Assembly: GCF_001751255.1 (NCBI RefSeq)
Contig: NZ_LJGW01000111.1
Span: forward strand, 1-64,000
Source of the DNA: Streptomyces nanshensis
Lineage (GTDB): Bacteria; Actinomycetota; Actinomycetes; Streptomycetales; Streptomycetaceae
Reading direction: 5' to 3'
DNA length: 64,000 bases
In this document: positions 28,232 through 38,097 of the stretch, in pieces
Layout: the number at the start of each line of letters is the position of its first letter
Position numbering within the stretch: the first letter of the stretch is position 1
Position numbers and translations under genes: made by a program
Notes under the pieces: model-generated
Databases searched by the model: none
What the model was told of the DNA's origin: nothing
Seen by the model: only the letters and a program-made list of their open reading frames with translations

Positions 28232-31200
28232 TCAGCGCTTGGGCGACGGGAGCAGCGGAGCGGCCACGAGTTCGGCGACCCGGCCCGCGTTGGGCTCCTC
28301 GATGCAACTGAAGTGGTTTCCTTCGACGTCGGTCACCGGCAGGTTCCCGATGCACACGTCTCGCCAGAAGGCGAGCGTCGTCTCGTCCATGCCGGGTGCG
28401 AACCCCGAAGCGCCGCGCGGCCGCAGAAAGCGGATGTCGCCCGCGTACGGCGGCGGCGTGAAGCGCGCGGAGAGGAAACTCTGGCGGAACACCTTGAACA
28501 GTGCCGTGACCATGTCGGCCGGCACCGCCTCGCCGCTCTCGCGGGAAGCGGTGCGCGCATACACCTCGAACCGCTCCTCGCGTGTGAAGGAGCGCAGGTG
28601 CCGGAAGAACGCGCCTGCCTCGTCCAGTTGGGCGTCTCCCCCGACGGCGTCGAGGGCGCCCTGCGGCACCTTGCCGTCGTTGCGGTCGATGACGTGCATG
28701 AAACCGCGTACGAGTGTGTCGCCGTCGAGGTCTCCCAGGCCGGTCTGCGCGAACGAGATGTGCAGGTTCGGCAAGAAGAGGATCTCGATCATCAGGTCGT
28801 CCTCGACGTCGATGACGACGGGGTGGCTGCTGATGAGGACGAGATCGTCGACGGTGACGCCGCGTTCCTCCAGGCGCCGGGCGACCTCGGTGGCGTAGAG
28901 GCCGCCGAGGCAGTAGCCGATGAGCTGGACGCGGCCGTGGCCTTCGGCGAGGATGCGCTCCGCGTAGTCGTCGGCGGCCCGTTCGACGACGGTGGCCGGG
29001 TCGAGCGAGCAGTAGCGTTCGGTGTCGTCGATGACGATGCCGAGAACCGGGCCGAGATCCTGTTCGACGAGACGGCCGGCGAGCGGCCGGTAGCAGTCCA
29101 TCGTGCCGAGCCCCGCGTGGAACATCACGCGGAGAGGGCCCTCTCCGGAGGTGCTGAAGGGCATGAGCGCGGCGTTGCCGGTCGTTGCGCGGCGCAGGGC
29201 CGGCTGGGCGGCGGTGGAGTCATCCGCGTCCAGGAACTGGGCGAGTTCGGCGACGGTGGGGCGGTTGAGCAGGTGCCGCAGCATCGTGTCGAAGGGCACG
29301 TCCGCGGCTTCGGGAATCTCCTCGCGGATGCGTCCCGCCATCCGGGCCATGATGAGCGAGTCGGCACCGTGGTCGTAGAAGTCGTCAGTGCGTCCGATCC
29401 TGCCGCTGGGCAGGGCCGCGGCCCAGAGTTCGGCAAGGCGTGCTTCGAGCGCGCCGACCGGTGCCTCGTCGGTGAGATGCTGCTGCTCCTCTGCGGGGGT
29501 TGCGGGACGCCAGTGGCGGAGAGTCGTGCGGTCGACCTTCCCGTTGCGGGTCAGCGGGAGTGCGTCGGCGATCTGTATGTGGGAGGGGATCATGTGCGCC
29601 GGGAGCCGTTCCCGTACGAATGCGGTCAGTTCGGCCTCGGTGGCACCGGCGCGGGATGTCTTGACGCGTGCGGCGAAGAGGTGCAGGTGCTGGTCGCCGA
29701 GTACGTGGCCGTGGCCGGGAAGGCACAGCACCTCCTCGGCGCCGGACTTCGCGAGGCGCTCCAGCCACTGCTCCCGGTCCAGGTAGGAAGGACCGTCGTG
29801 GGCGCGGCCGTCCTGGGGCTCGGTCATCATGAACGCCTGTGAGGCGAGGATCCAGGGGTGCTCGCGCGTGGGCTCCGTCAGCAGGAGCCAGCCGCCGGGA
29901 GCGACGAGTTCGGTGAGCCGCGCCAGTGCCGCGTCGATGTCCCGTGCGTTCTCCAGGACTCCCGCGGCGAGCACCACGTCGAAGGAGTTGGGCGCCAGGC
30001 CCTGGTCGCGGTAGCCCTCGTCGATGTCGAACACGCCGAAGCGGACGCTTGCGTGGTGACCGAAGCGGCTCCGGGCCTCCGGCAGGAAGAAGGGGGCGAC
30101 GTCCGTGAACAGGTAGTCGGTGTCCCGTCCGGCGAGAGAGGCCAGCGCGTCCTCGGTGGTGCCGCCGGTGCCCGCGCCCGCTTCCAGGACTCGCAGCGGA
30201 CGGTCCTCGGGATGTTCGGAGGCGATGCGGGAGAGGGCGGAGGCGACAGCCTGGTTGAGGTAGCGCGCCGCGGCGTTGTGCCGGTAGAGGGCGTGGGCGG
30301 TGTCGAACGAGCCGTCCGGGAACAGGAGTTGCACGGGGTCCTTGGTTCCGCGCAGCAGTTCGGGGAGACGGCTCGCATGTTCCCGGACATAGGCGAGGAC
30401 GTCGCGGGAGGCGATCTCTTCCCTCCATGCCGCTTCGGCGTCCGACCACCGGCGCTCCACCGTGCCGTCATCGGCATGGCTGATGCCCGCTTCGCTCAGG
30501 ACCGCGGCCCACCGGCGCACCAGCCAGTGATGGCGCGATGCCACTCCGGCTTCGCGCAACCGGGCCTCGGAGATCTCGCCGGCCTGTGCCGGGAGTCCCA
30601 TCGTGGCCAGCGCGCCGGCCATGGAGGTCAGCACGGCGGTGTCGAACGATGCGATGTGGGCTGCCGTTTCGGCCTGTCCCACCGCCGGGAGGGTCGCGTC
30701 GGCCGCCTTGCTCACGCTCGGCCCGAGGGCGGTGGCTCCTTCCCCGGGTTCGTCCGTGGCCGTGGTCTCGACGACACCGAGAAGGCCGCGTTCCGTGCCC
30801 GTCCCGTCGGCGACCACGCATGCGGTCGCCACGGCCGGATGGTCGCAGAGGGCCGCCTCGATCTCGCCCAGTTCGATGCGGTGACCGCGCACCTTGACCT
30901 GGGTGTCCTCACGTCCCAGGAACTCGATCTCGCCTCCGGGCAGATAGCGGCCCATGTCACCGGTGCGGTAGAGGCGTTGGCCGTCCCGGGGGTGCGCGAT
31001 GAACCGGTGCGCGGTGGTCTCCTCGTCGCCGAGGTAGCCCTGTGCGAGGCCGTCGCCGCTGATGTACAGCTCTCCTGTCACCCACACCGGGCAGTCGCGC
31101 AGGGCCGTGTCGAGGACGCGGAAGCCCTGGTTGGCCAGCGGGAGGCCGTAGGGGACGCTCGGCCTGCCGGCGTCAGCGGGGACGCAGGGGTGGTGGATGG

Positions 31201-33682
31201 ACCAGATGGAGGCTTCGGTGGCGCCTCCGAGGGAGACGACGTTCAGGCCCGGCAGCCGACGGGTGATCGCGCCGGGCAGGGGGACGGGAATCCAGTCGCC
31301 GGAGAGAAGGGCGAGCCGCAACGTCGGCAGTCCGACGTCCTTCTCACCGTCCAGATACGTGGCGAGCATCTGCATCAGCGCCGGTACCGAGTTCCAGACG
31401 CTGACGCCGTGTTCGGCGATGAGCTGCGCCCAGTGGGACGGGTCGGTGCTGCGTGCGGGGTCGGGCAGGACGAGGGCGCCGCCGGTCGAGAGAGGGCCGA
31501 AGACATCGAAGACGGAGAGGTCGAATCCGAGGTTGGCAAGGCCCAGGACCCGGTCGTCCGCGCCGATCTCGAAGCGCCGGCCGATGTCCACCAGGGTGTT
31601 GAGGGCGGCGCGGTGGCTGATCACCACGCCCTTGGGGCGTCCCGTGGACCCGGAGGTGTAGATGACGTACGCGGGCTCGTCGGGGTCGCGTTCGATGTCG
31701 TCGTACGCCTCGTCCGTGGACACCGGCTCGACACTGTCGACGGCGACGACCCGGTAATTTTCTTCCCGAAGGCCGGCGTTCACCCAGGACTGTGTGAGGA
31801 CATGCCGCACCCCCGCGTCGGTGAGCATGGCGGTACGGCGCCGGACCGGCTGAACCGTGTCGACCGGCAGATAGACGCAGCCGGCGAGCAACGCACCGAG
31901 CACGGCGACGACTTGCTCGGCTCCCTTGTCCATGACGACGGCGACGCGCTCTCCCGAAGCGCAGCCGGCGGAGCGCAGTTCGCGGGCCACGCCCCGGGCC
32001 CGCGCGGCGAGTTCGGCGTAGGTCAGGGTGCCGTCCGGCGTGATGAGGGCGGGCCGGTCAGGCGTGCGGAGCGCTTGGGCGAACACGCCGTGGTGCAGGA
32101 GAGCGTCGGGCAGCGGGGCCGAGGTGTCGTTCGCGCGCCGCCGTTCCTCGGCCTGCCAGCGGGGCAGAGCGATCGCGTCCTGCGCGTCCCAGGGCTCCTC
32201 ACCGTCCGCGAGGTGGCGCAGCAGCCGCTCGAAGGCGTCGAACATGTCGTCCACGAGGCCGTCGGGGAACACCCCTTCCCGGACGTCCCAGTTGACCTGG
32301 AGTCCTTCCGCGTCATCCATGGCCTGGCAGTCGATGAACACCTGGGGCGTCTGTGTGATGCCGTAGCCGTCCAGCCGTCCCGACGCACGCGACTCCGTTG
32401 CGGCGTCCGCGAGTCCGATCGCGCTGGTGAACACGACGGGCATCAGCGCCGCTTCGCGACCGCGGTGGCGTGCGAGTTCTCGCAGTACCTCGACACCCGA
32501 GTACAGGCGGTGGTCGAGGTCTTCGAAGAGCTGCCCGGCCACGGCCTGGGCGCGCTCCGTGAAGGTGGAGTCCCCGCCCTCTTCGACGGCGAGGAGGTTG
32601 ATGGACGTGAAGTCGCCGACGATGCGGCCGATGTCCGGATGGAGGGGAAGACGGTTCAGGACCGTGAGGTTGAGACAGAAGTCCCGGGTCCGGCTCCAGC
32701 GTCCGATCACCGCGGCATAGGCCGCGAGCACGACGGACGAGGGCGTGACGCCACGGCGCTGTGCGCGGTCCTTCAACTGCTCCCAGGCAGCAGTGTCCAG
32801 CTTGAGGAAGCGGCGACGGAACCGGGGCGCCACGGCGTCGTCGTCGACGACGGGCAGGTCGGGAGCCAGGGGCAGAGTGTCCAGACGCGCGAGCCAGTAC
32901 TGCTTGTCCCTCTGGTACGCCGCGGTCTCCTGAAGTCCCCGTTCGGCCAGCAAGTAGTCCCGGAATCGCACCTGAAGCGGCTGGAGCCGGGTGCCGGGAT
33001 CGCTGTGCAGCGCCTCGAACTCAGCCAGCAGAAGCCAGATGCTGGCCCAGTCCGCGATGAGGAAGTCCATCGACAGGTGGAGCACGGCCCGGGTGTCGGT
33101 GCGGGTGACTCGCAGGTCGAACAGGGGCCAGTGGGAACTGTCGTAGACACGGTGCCCCATGTCCTCGCGGGCTTGCTTGAGGGAGTTCTCCAGCCGCTCG
33201 GTGCCGGCGCCCCTCATGTCCTCCACGGGCACGGAGAGGCGGGGCACGGTCGGCAGAACACTCTGGTGCCCGGCCGGATCGATGACCGCGCGGAGCATGT
33301 CATGGCGTTCGACGAGCCGGTTCCAGGCGTCCTCGGTGCGTTCCGGGTCCAGGTCGGGGTAGGTGATCTCGAGGTAGACGTGGCACGCGACGCCCCCGTA
33401 GCCGAACGCCTCGTTACGGCCCAGCAGATAGGCGGACTGCACGTCGGTCAGGGGGAACGGTGCGTGCCTGCCGGCCGGGTCGGGCGTGAGTTCCTGGGGC
33501 TGGGCCTCACTTCGCAGGAGATCGAGTATCCGGGTCTTGCCGTCTTTGAGTTCCTGGAGCTGCTCGGGACCGAGGCTCCCTTTGGGGGCTCGGTAGCGGA
33601 GCGTCCCGTCCTGTTCCCATAGCTGCACGCCGCTGCGCCGCAGACGGGCGATGAGTTCGGCCGGGGTGGTGGTGCTGGTCAT
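28232..33682 (-). CDS. NRPS: docking-Cy-A(MT)-PCP-TE (PchF-like)
   Basis: 1816 residues. Domains in order: a TubC-like N-terminal docking domain (1-55), cyclisation domain (75-500) with intact DFLIADWAS, adenylation domain (520-1000, ending after 1440) with pocket residues reading D-L-F-N-L-S-L-I-W, which fits cysteine, an embedded methyltransferase (1100-1400) with intact SAM motif LEAGAGTGGTT, PCP (GADSL) near 1530, and a thioesterase (1580-1816). The thioesterase elbow reads GYCLGG, so the nucleophile appears to be Cys, with His in VEGNHFSCI. It adds, cyclises and methylates a third residue and releases the product. The start overlaps the FAD oxidase stop (ATGA). Confidence 0.92.
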   Translation of the reverse strand: MTSTTTPAELIARLRRSGVQLWEQDGTLRYRAPKGSLGPEQLQELKDGKTRILDLLRSEAQPQELTPDPAGRHAPFPLTDVQSAYLLGRNEAFGYGGVACHVYLEITYPDLDPERTEDAWNRLVERHDMLRAVIDPAGHQSVLPTVPRLSVPVEDMRGAGTERLENSLKQAREDMGHRVYDSSHWPLFDLRVTRTDTRAVLHLSMDFLIADWASIWLLLAEFEALHSDPGTRLQPLQVRFRDYLLAERGLQETAAYQRDKQYWLARLDTLPLAPDLPVVDDDAVAPRFRRRFLKLDTAAWEQLKDRAQRRGVTPSSVVLAAYAAVIGRWSRTRDFCLNLTVLNRLPLHPDIGRIVGDFTSINLLAVEEGGDSTFTERAQAVAGQLFEDLDHRLYSGVEVLRELARHRGREAALMPVVFTSAIGLADAATESRASGRLDGYGITQTPQVFIDCQAMDDAEGLQVNWDVREGVFPDGLVDDMFDAFERLLRHLADGEEPWDAQDAIALPRWQAEERRRANDTSAPLPDALLHHGVFAQALRTPDRPALITPDGTLTYAELAARARGVARELRSAGCASGERVAVVMDKGAEQVVAVLGALLAGCVYLPVDTVQPVRRRTAMLTDAGVRHVLTQSWVNAGLREENYRVVAVDSVEPVSTDEAYDDIERDPDEPAYVIYTSGSTGRPKGVVISHRAALNTLVDIGRRFEIGADDRVLGLANLGFDLSVFDVFGPLSTGGALVLPDPARSTDPSHWAQLIAEHGVSVWNSVPALMQMLATYLDGEKDVGLPTLRLALLSGDWIPVPLPGAITRRLPGLNVVSLGGATEASIWSIHHPCVPADAGRPSVPYGLPLANQGFRVLDTALRDCPVWVTGELYISGDGLAQGYLGDEETTAHRFIAHPRDGQRLYRTGDMGRYLPGGEIEFLGREDTQVKVRGHRIELGEIEAALCDHPAVATACVVADGTGTERGLLGVVETTATDEPGEGATALGPSVSKAADATLPAVGQAETAAHIASFDTAVLTSMAGALATMGLPAQAGEISEARLREAGVASRHHWLVRRWAAVLSEAGISHADDGTVERRWSDAEAAWREEIASRDVLAYVREHASRLPELLRGTKDPVQLLFPDGSFDTAHALYRHNAAARYLNQAVASALSRIASEHPEDRPLRVLEAGAGTGGTTEDALASLAGRDTDYLFTDVAPFFLPEARSRFGHHASVRFGVFDIDEGYRDQGLAPNSFDVVLAAGVLENARDIDAALARLTELVAPGGWLLLTEPTREHPWILASQAFMMTEPQDGRAHDGPSYLDREQWLERLAKSGAEEVLCLPGHGHVLGDQHLHLFAARVKTSRAGATEAELTAFVRERLPAHMIPSHIQIADALPLTRNGKVDRTTLRHWRPATPAEEQQHLTDEAPVGALEARLAELWAAALPSGRIGRTDDFYDHGADSLIMARMAGRIREEIPEAADVPFDTMLRHLLNRPTVAELAQFLDADDSTAAQPALRRATTGNAALMPFSTSGEGPLRVMFHAGLGTMDCYRPLAGRLVEQDLGPVLGIVIDDTERYCSLDPATVVERAADDYAERILAEGHGRVQLIGYCLGGLYATEVARRLEERGVTVDDLVLISSHPVVIDVEDDLMIEILFLPNLHISFAQTGLGDLDGDTLVRGFMHVIDRNDGKVPQGALDAVGGDAQLDEAGAFFRHLRSFTREERFEVYARTASRESGEAVPADMVTALFKVFRQSFLSARFTPPPYAGDIRFLRPRGASGFAPGMDETTLAFWRDVCIGNLPVTDVEGNHFSCIEEPNAGRVAELVAAPLLPSPKR

Positions 33683-35079
33683 TGCTCGGACTCCTTGGCC
33701 GCGGCGGGCGGGACGTTGGCGTTGAAGCGGAAGAGGTTGTCGGGGTCCCAGGCCTGCTTGAGGCGGGCGAGACGTTCGTACGTCGCACCGCCGTACGCGG
33801 CACGCACCCACTGCGGTTCCGGGTCGGGAAGCAGGTTGACGTACGGGCCCTGGGTGACGTTCTGAAGCCCCTGCCAGGCGGTGCGTGCCGGTTCCAGGTG
33901 GGCTTCGCTGGCGGCGTCGCCGTACCACTGGGCGCAGAGTTCGACGAACCACTGCGCACCTCGGTGGGCGAACGCCGTCTGTCCGGCCGGTGCTCGGGTG
34001 ATGGCTCCGCCGAGGGCTCCGAGGACGACGGAGTAGTTGGGGCCGGCGGTCTCCCAGTGGCCGATGAGCCGGTCGACGGTGGTGTCCGACAGTTCGGGAA
34101 ACAGTTCACCGCGGTTGTAGACGTGCTGCTCGCGGTACCGGGGCGGAGAGGGCAGCAGCCGCTGGTACGCGACGTAGGACATCTCGCCGACCGTGTCGGA
34201 GACAGGGCGCACAGCGCCGCGGCGCAACGGCGCGAGGACGTCTGCGGCTTCTTCGGGCGGCCCGAAGAAGGTCGGAATGAGCACAGCGCAGCGCTCGAAG
34301 TGCAGCCGCTCCGGTACGAAGGGCAGGGGCGGCGCGTTCCAGAGGACGGCGACGAGGGAGGCAGCGTCGGGCGCGGTGGACAGCCAGTCCCGTGCAGCAC
34401 GCAGAGCAGTGGACGCCTGATGCGCGGGATGAGTCAGCGCACCGGCGGTGACCGTCGTGACCGGGTGCAGCGCGAATCCGAAGCGGGTGACGACGCCGAA
34501 GTTTCCGCCTCCCCCGCGCAGCGCCCAGAACAGCTCCGGGTACTGCTCGGCGTCGGCTCTGATGTGGCGGCCTGTCGCCGTCACCAGGTCGAAGAAGGTG
34601 ACGTTGTCGCTGGTGAGACCGTGCCGGCGGGACAGATCACCGACTCCGCCGCCGAGGGTGTGGCCGCCGACGCCGACGTCGGCGTTGCGCGGGCCGGGCA
34701 CGGCCAGCCCGAACTCCTGTGTGGCGGCGTCGAGTTCGCGCCAGGTGACACCGGCACCGACGACCGCGGTGCGGCCCAGCGGATCGACGTCGATGTCTTT
34801 CATCCCGCCCATGTCGATGACCACGCCGTCGTCACAGGTGCCCCAGCCCGCGACGTGGGCTCCGCCTCCGCGGACGGCCACGGGCAGGCCGGATGCGCGG
34901 GCGTGGGCGAGCACGGCCATGACGTCTTCGGCGTCGTTGCAGCGGGCGATGAGCGCCGGACGACGGTCTATCCGGGCGTTGCGAACACGGCGTGCGCGGT
35001 CGTAGCCGGGCTTGTCCGGTGTGACGGTACGGCCCTGGAAGCCGGGCAGTTCGGCGCCGATGCCGGGAGTGGCGCCCAT
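33679..35079 (-). CDS. FAD-linked oxidase (berberine-bridge/PCMH type)
   Basis: A 466-residue oxidase. The FAD-binding PCMH domain shows VAVRGGGAHVAGWG (candidate His for covalent FAD) and VGVGGHTLGGGVGDLSRRHGL, and the C-terminus has the berberine-bridge motif YGGATYERLARLKQAWDPDNLFRFN (by position, residues 428-452). The usual second covalent Cys is not seen. It sits inside the NRPS operon and overlaps the next gene, so it very likely tailors the metallophore, for example by oxidising a ring or an alcohol. That role is inference. I know of no equivalent in pyochelin or yersiniabactin loci. Confidence 0.82.
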   Translation of the reverse strand: MGATPGIGAELPGFQGRTVTPDKPGYDRARRVRNARIDRRPALIARCNDAEDVMAVLAHARASGLPVAVRGGGAHVAGWGTCDDGVVIDMGGMKDIDVDPLGRTAVVGAGVTWRELDAATQEFGLAVPGPRNADVGVGGHTLGGGVGDLSRRHGLTSDNVTFFDLVTATGRHIRADAEQYPELFWALRGGGGNFGVVTRFGFALHPVTTVTAGALTHPAHQASTALRAARDWLSTAPDAASLVAVLWNAPPLPFVPERLHFERCAVLIPTFFGPPEEAADVLAPLRRGAVRPVSDTVGEMSYVAYQRLLPSPPRYREQHVYNRGELFPELSDTTVDRLIGHWETAGPNYSVVLGALGGAITRAPAGQTAFAHRGAQWFVELCAQWYGDAASEAHLEPARTAWQGLQNVTQGPYVNLLPDPEPQWVRAAYGGATYERLARLKQAWDPDNLFRFNANVPPAAAKESEQ

Positions 35080-35081
35080 GG

Positions 35082-35786
35082 CTACTCCTCCCCCGCCGGT
35101 GCCCTCAGCACGGCACCGTGCAGCTTGGCCTCGTCCAACGGGCGGGAGAGACCGGCGACTTCGACGGACAGCACACCCGTCGCGGGTGCCTCCTGCACGG
35201 CAAGGGGCCCACGAGGTTCGACATGCGCGATGAGGGCCTCGAAGGCGGTGCGGTCCTTCTCGCTCACACCCATCCGGACGGTCGCGATGTGCTGCGCGCC
35301 GTTGGGATGCCGTACGTCGGCAGGGCGTTGGGGCGGGTCGTAGGCCGATACGACGAAGGGAAGCCCTGAAGGCCGCACGGTGAGGAACTGGTAGCGCACC
35401 GGGACGCCGTCCGGTGGCGTGCGGCGCCCTCTCATGACGCGCGAGGTCTTCACACCGCCGGACTTCAGCGTGGTGCGGACGCCGGCCAGTGCGGTGTCAT
35501 CGGTCTCCAGCGCCAGATCGCGCCAGCCCTCGCCGGGGCCCGCCCAGCGGGCCAGCCGTTCTCCCGCCGCGGCGCCGTAGCCCAGGGTCGCGGGCCATTT
35601 CAACAGCCGGAAGGCGCGGGGCAGTTCGAAGAACTCGACGAAGGGACCCTGTTCGAACCAGAGCAGGGCGTTGTGTGCCCGCTCGGGGATGCTGCCCCAT
35701 TGCAGGGAGAAGCCGAGTTCCCGGTAGTCCAGCACGGTCGAGTGGATGTCGTCGACCTTGCACAGGATGTGACTGCATCTCAGCAC
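35082..35786 (-). CDS. Glyoxalase/VOC-fold protein of unknown role
   Basis: About 234 residues from GTG 35786, which has AAGGA at good spacing. The N-terminus (RCSHILCKVDDIHSTVLDYRELGF, by position) and the repeated beta-alpha-beta-beta-beta pattern suggest a vicinal oxygen chelate or Glyoxalase_3-like fold. Such proteins either bind metal for small-molecule chemistry or sequester a compound for self-protection. It sits 2 bases before the FAD oxidase gene in the NRPS operon, so a tailoring or metallophore-binding role is plausible but unproven. Confidence 0.6.
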   Translation of the reverse strand: MLRCSHILCKVDDIHSTVLDYRELGFSLQWGSIPERAHNALLWFEQGPFVEFFELPRAFRLLKWPATLGYGAAAGERLARWAGPGEGWRDLALETDDTALAGVRTTLKSGGVKTSRVMRGRRTPPDGVPVRYQFLTVRPSGLPFVVSAYDPPQRPADVRHPNGAQHIATVRMGVSEKDRTAFEALIAHVEPRGPLAVQEAPATGVLSVEVAGLSRPLDEAKLHGAVLRAPAGEE

Positions 35787-35805
35787 GGTGTTCCTTCGAT
35801 GATCT

Positions 35806-38097
35806 CTAGCGGAAGCGGGCGATGAGGAGTCGTTGGCCCAGGGGGGCGAGGGGGTGCTCCTCGTGCGGCAGGGTTTCGACGGACTCCGCACCGGCGCCTG
35901 CAAGAACGTCGAGCCACTGCTGCCGGGAGAGGAAGGTGGTGTCGGCTCGGCGTCTGGCGTCCTCGGCGGCCGTCATCATGAATGCCTGGGACGCCAGGAT
36001 TTCCAGATGTTCGCGGGTGGGTTCGGTGATCAGCAGCAGGCCGCCGGGCGTCAGCAGTCTGACGAGGGAGCGCACGCTCGTATCCGTGTGCTGCGCGTTG
36101 TTGAGAACACCGGCGGCGACGACGACGTCGGCGCTACCCGACCGCAGCCCTTGCGCAGCCGGATCCTGGTCGACGTCGTACAGGCCGTGCCGGATCCATC
36201 GTTGAGCCGCGAAGCGCTCCTTGGCCGCGGCGACGAAGAAGTGCGAGACGTCGGTGAAGAGGTAGTCCACGGCCGGCTCAGTCCCGTGGCTGCCGGTGAG
36301 CGCGTCGATGACAGCCTCAGTCGTCGCTCCGGTGCCGCCCCCGACCTCGAGCACACGCAGCGGGCGGTCGGTGGTGCGGCCCGCGGCCAGCGACGAAACG
36401 GTCGCCGCGACAGCCGTGTTGAGATACCGGGCGGTGACCGGGTCGCGGTAGACGGAGTCCGCGAGGTGCGTCTGTCCCTGTGGAAAGAGAAGCAGGGCGG
36501 CCTGCTGCCCGCCCGTCATCAGGTGCGGAAGCCGGTCGGCGTTGTCCCGGAGGTACGTGATGAACGCGTCAGGTCCGAGGCCCTGACACCAGCTCTCGGC
36601 GGCGGTTTCCCAGGCCCGGCGTACGTCCGCTTCCGTGCGCGACGGCGCACCGCGGAAGCCTTCGCCGTCCCGTGCGATGACCGACCGCTGGGCGAGTTGC
36701 TTCAGCCAACGGCGGATCAGCCCGTGATGCTGCGGAACCACGCCCGCGGTCTGCAGGACTTCCTCTTCCGTGTAGGTGCGTTCGGTGTCTCTCAGGGTTC
36801 CGGCGTGCTGGAGAGCTGTGATCATCGAGGCGAGCACCGCGTCGTCGAGTTGCCGTACGAAGTCGCGGACGAGCTGGGCATCGAGGTCGCCTACGCGGCG
36901 CTCTGCCGCGTCACGGGCCAGTCGGGCCAGCTCTCCGGTCTCCACCTCGCGCAGCGGGGAAGTCTGCGTGACGGCCGGTGCCGCAACACCTGGTGCGGGC
37001 GCGCTACTTGGGGCGTCCTGGGCCGTGGCGGCTGCCAGCTCCGAGGCCGGCAGCCGCCGATAACGCTGATGAGGGCGCAGAGACGGGTAGCCGAGTTCCT
37101 TGGTGAGGTCCTGCCACATACGAGCCAGGGTCAGTTGGTACTGGTGAGGCCGGCCGGCGCAGGATTCGCCGAGGACGGCGGAACGTGCCGTCCGCAGGTC
37201 GTCGCGGATGGCGAGCGGCCACTGATCACGCAGCACATGGCGGTAGTCGGAGGAGGAGGCCGCCTCCAGCACGAGCGTGCTGGGTTCGGCCAGGTGCTCA
37301 GTACCGGGAGCGTCGAAGTCGAAGCGGTTCTTCACGGATTCCGGTATGTGCAGGCGCGGGCTCCACGACACGGGGCCGTGGGTGTCGGCGAGGGTGAGGC
37401 CGCCGCTGTCAGTGCCCAGGGTGACGCGGTGCAGGAGATGCAGGTGGTTGTCCGGGTCGTCGGGGTCGACCTGGTTGTGTACGCGCAGGGTGAGCGGCAC
37501 CGCCCCGAACTGCCCGGTCAGGACGGTGAAGGGCGCCTCCGGTTCGGCGGGTGCGGCACGGATGTGCCAGGGCCGGAGGCTGCCGATCGACTCCCCGAGG
37601 ATGTGCAGCAGGGGAAAGGCGACCTGGGAGGCGCAGGCGGCGTCGACGTAGACGGCAGGCTGTCCGTCGAGTACATGGTGTGCCGCGTCGATGAAACGCC
37701 GGACTGCGGGGAGATGCACGTAGTGGTCACCGACGCGGTAGTCCACCTCGTGCCGCCGTGCTTCACGCAGGCACGCGACGAGGTCGTCGTGGTGTACGGG
37801 AGATTCCTGGACGACGTTGACGCCGCGGCTCAGCAGCCGCAGTGCCAGCTCGGTGCCGGCTCCCCCGAGGACTCCTGAGCGCAGCACGACGCAGGCGAGA
37901 TCCACGTCCTCGGGTAGCTGCTCCACGTCGGTGTAGAGCGGAACGCCGTGGCGGGCGGCGCAGTCGGCGGAGCGCCGACTGCCGGCTGCGAGCACCCCCG
38001 CGATCTCGAATTCGTCGGGGGAAGCGGCCAGTGCGGCGAGATGGAACTGCCCGAAGGTCGTGCCGCACACGACCGTCTTGAGTCGGCCTCCCTTCAC
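35806..38097 (-). CDS. Thiazolinyl imide reductase fused to a SAM methyltransferase
   Basis: 763 residues. Residues 1-370 match the PchG/Irp3 type: a Rossmann start (KTVVCGTTFGQFHLAAL), the ESPVHHDDL segment and YRVGDHYVHLPAVRRF. These enzymes reduce a carrier-bound thiazoline to thiazolidine with NADPH. An Ala/Pro linker (about 370-400) leads to a second part ending in a methyltransferase with intact SAM motif RVLEVGGGTGATTEA and TPGGLLLITEPTREH. This part strongly resembles the NRPS2-embedded methyltransferase, including its upstream helical region. The GTG start overlaps the preceding stop by 4 bases. The fusion is unusual; PchG and Irp3 are single-domain as I know them. Confidence 0.85.
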   Translation of the reverse strand: MKGGRLKTVVCGTTFGQFHLAALAASPDEFEIAGVLAAGSRRSADCAARHGVPLYTDVEQLPEDVDLACVVLRSGVLGGAGTELALRLLSRGVNVVQESPVHHDDLVACLREARRHEVDYRVGDHYVHLPAVRRFIDAAHHVLDGQPAVYVDAACASQVAFPLLHILGESIGSLRPWHIRAAPAEPEAPFTVLTGQFGAVPLTLRVHNQVDPDDPDNHLHLLHRVTLGTDSGGLTLADTHGPVSWSPRLHIPESVKNRFDFDAPGTEHLAEPSTLVLEAASSSDYRHVLRDQWPLAIRDDLRTARSAVLGESCAGRPHQYQLTLARMWQDLTKELGYPSLRPHQRYRRLPASELAAATAQDAPSSAPAPGVAAPAVTQTSPLREVETGELARLARDAAERRVGDLDAQLVRDFVRQLDDAVLASMITALQHAGTLRDTERTYTEEEVLQTAGVVPQHHGLIRRWLKQLAQRSVIARDGEGFRGAPSRTEADVRRAWETAAESWCQGLGPDAFITYLRDNADRLPHLMTGGQQAALLLFPQGQTHLADSVYRDPVTARYLNTAVAATVSSLAAGRTTDRPLRVLEVGGGTGATTEAVIDALTGSHGTEPAVDYLFTDVSHFFVAAAKERFAAQRWIRHGLYDVDQDPAAQGLRSGSADVVVAAGVLNNAQHTDTSVRSLVRLLTPGGLLLITEPTREHLEILASQAFMMTAAEDARRRADTTFLSRQQWLDVLAGAGAESVETLPHEEHPLAPLGQRLLIARFR

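Noticed and set aside
27215-29842. An 875-codon plus-strand frame across salicylate synthase and NRPS2
   Set aside because: Both genes on the minus strand have full domain motifs; the plus-strand frame has none.
29858-33622. A 1254-codon open frame antisense to the NRPS
   Set aside because: It mirrors the NRPS gene in high-GC DNA, has an Arg/Gly/Val composition typical of antisense frames, and shows no domain.
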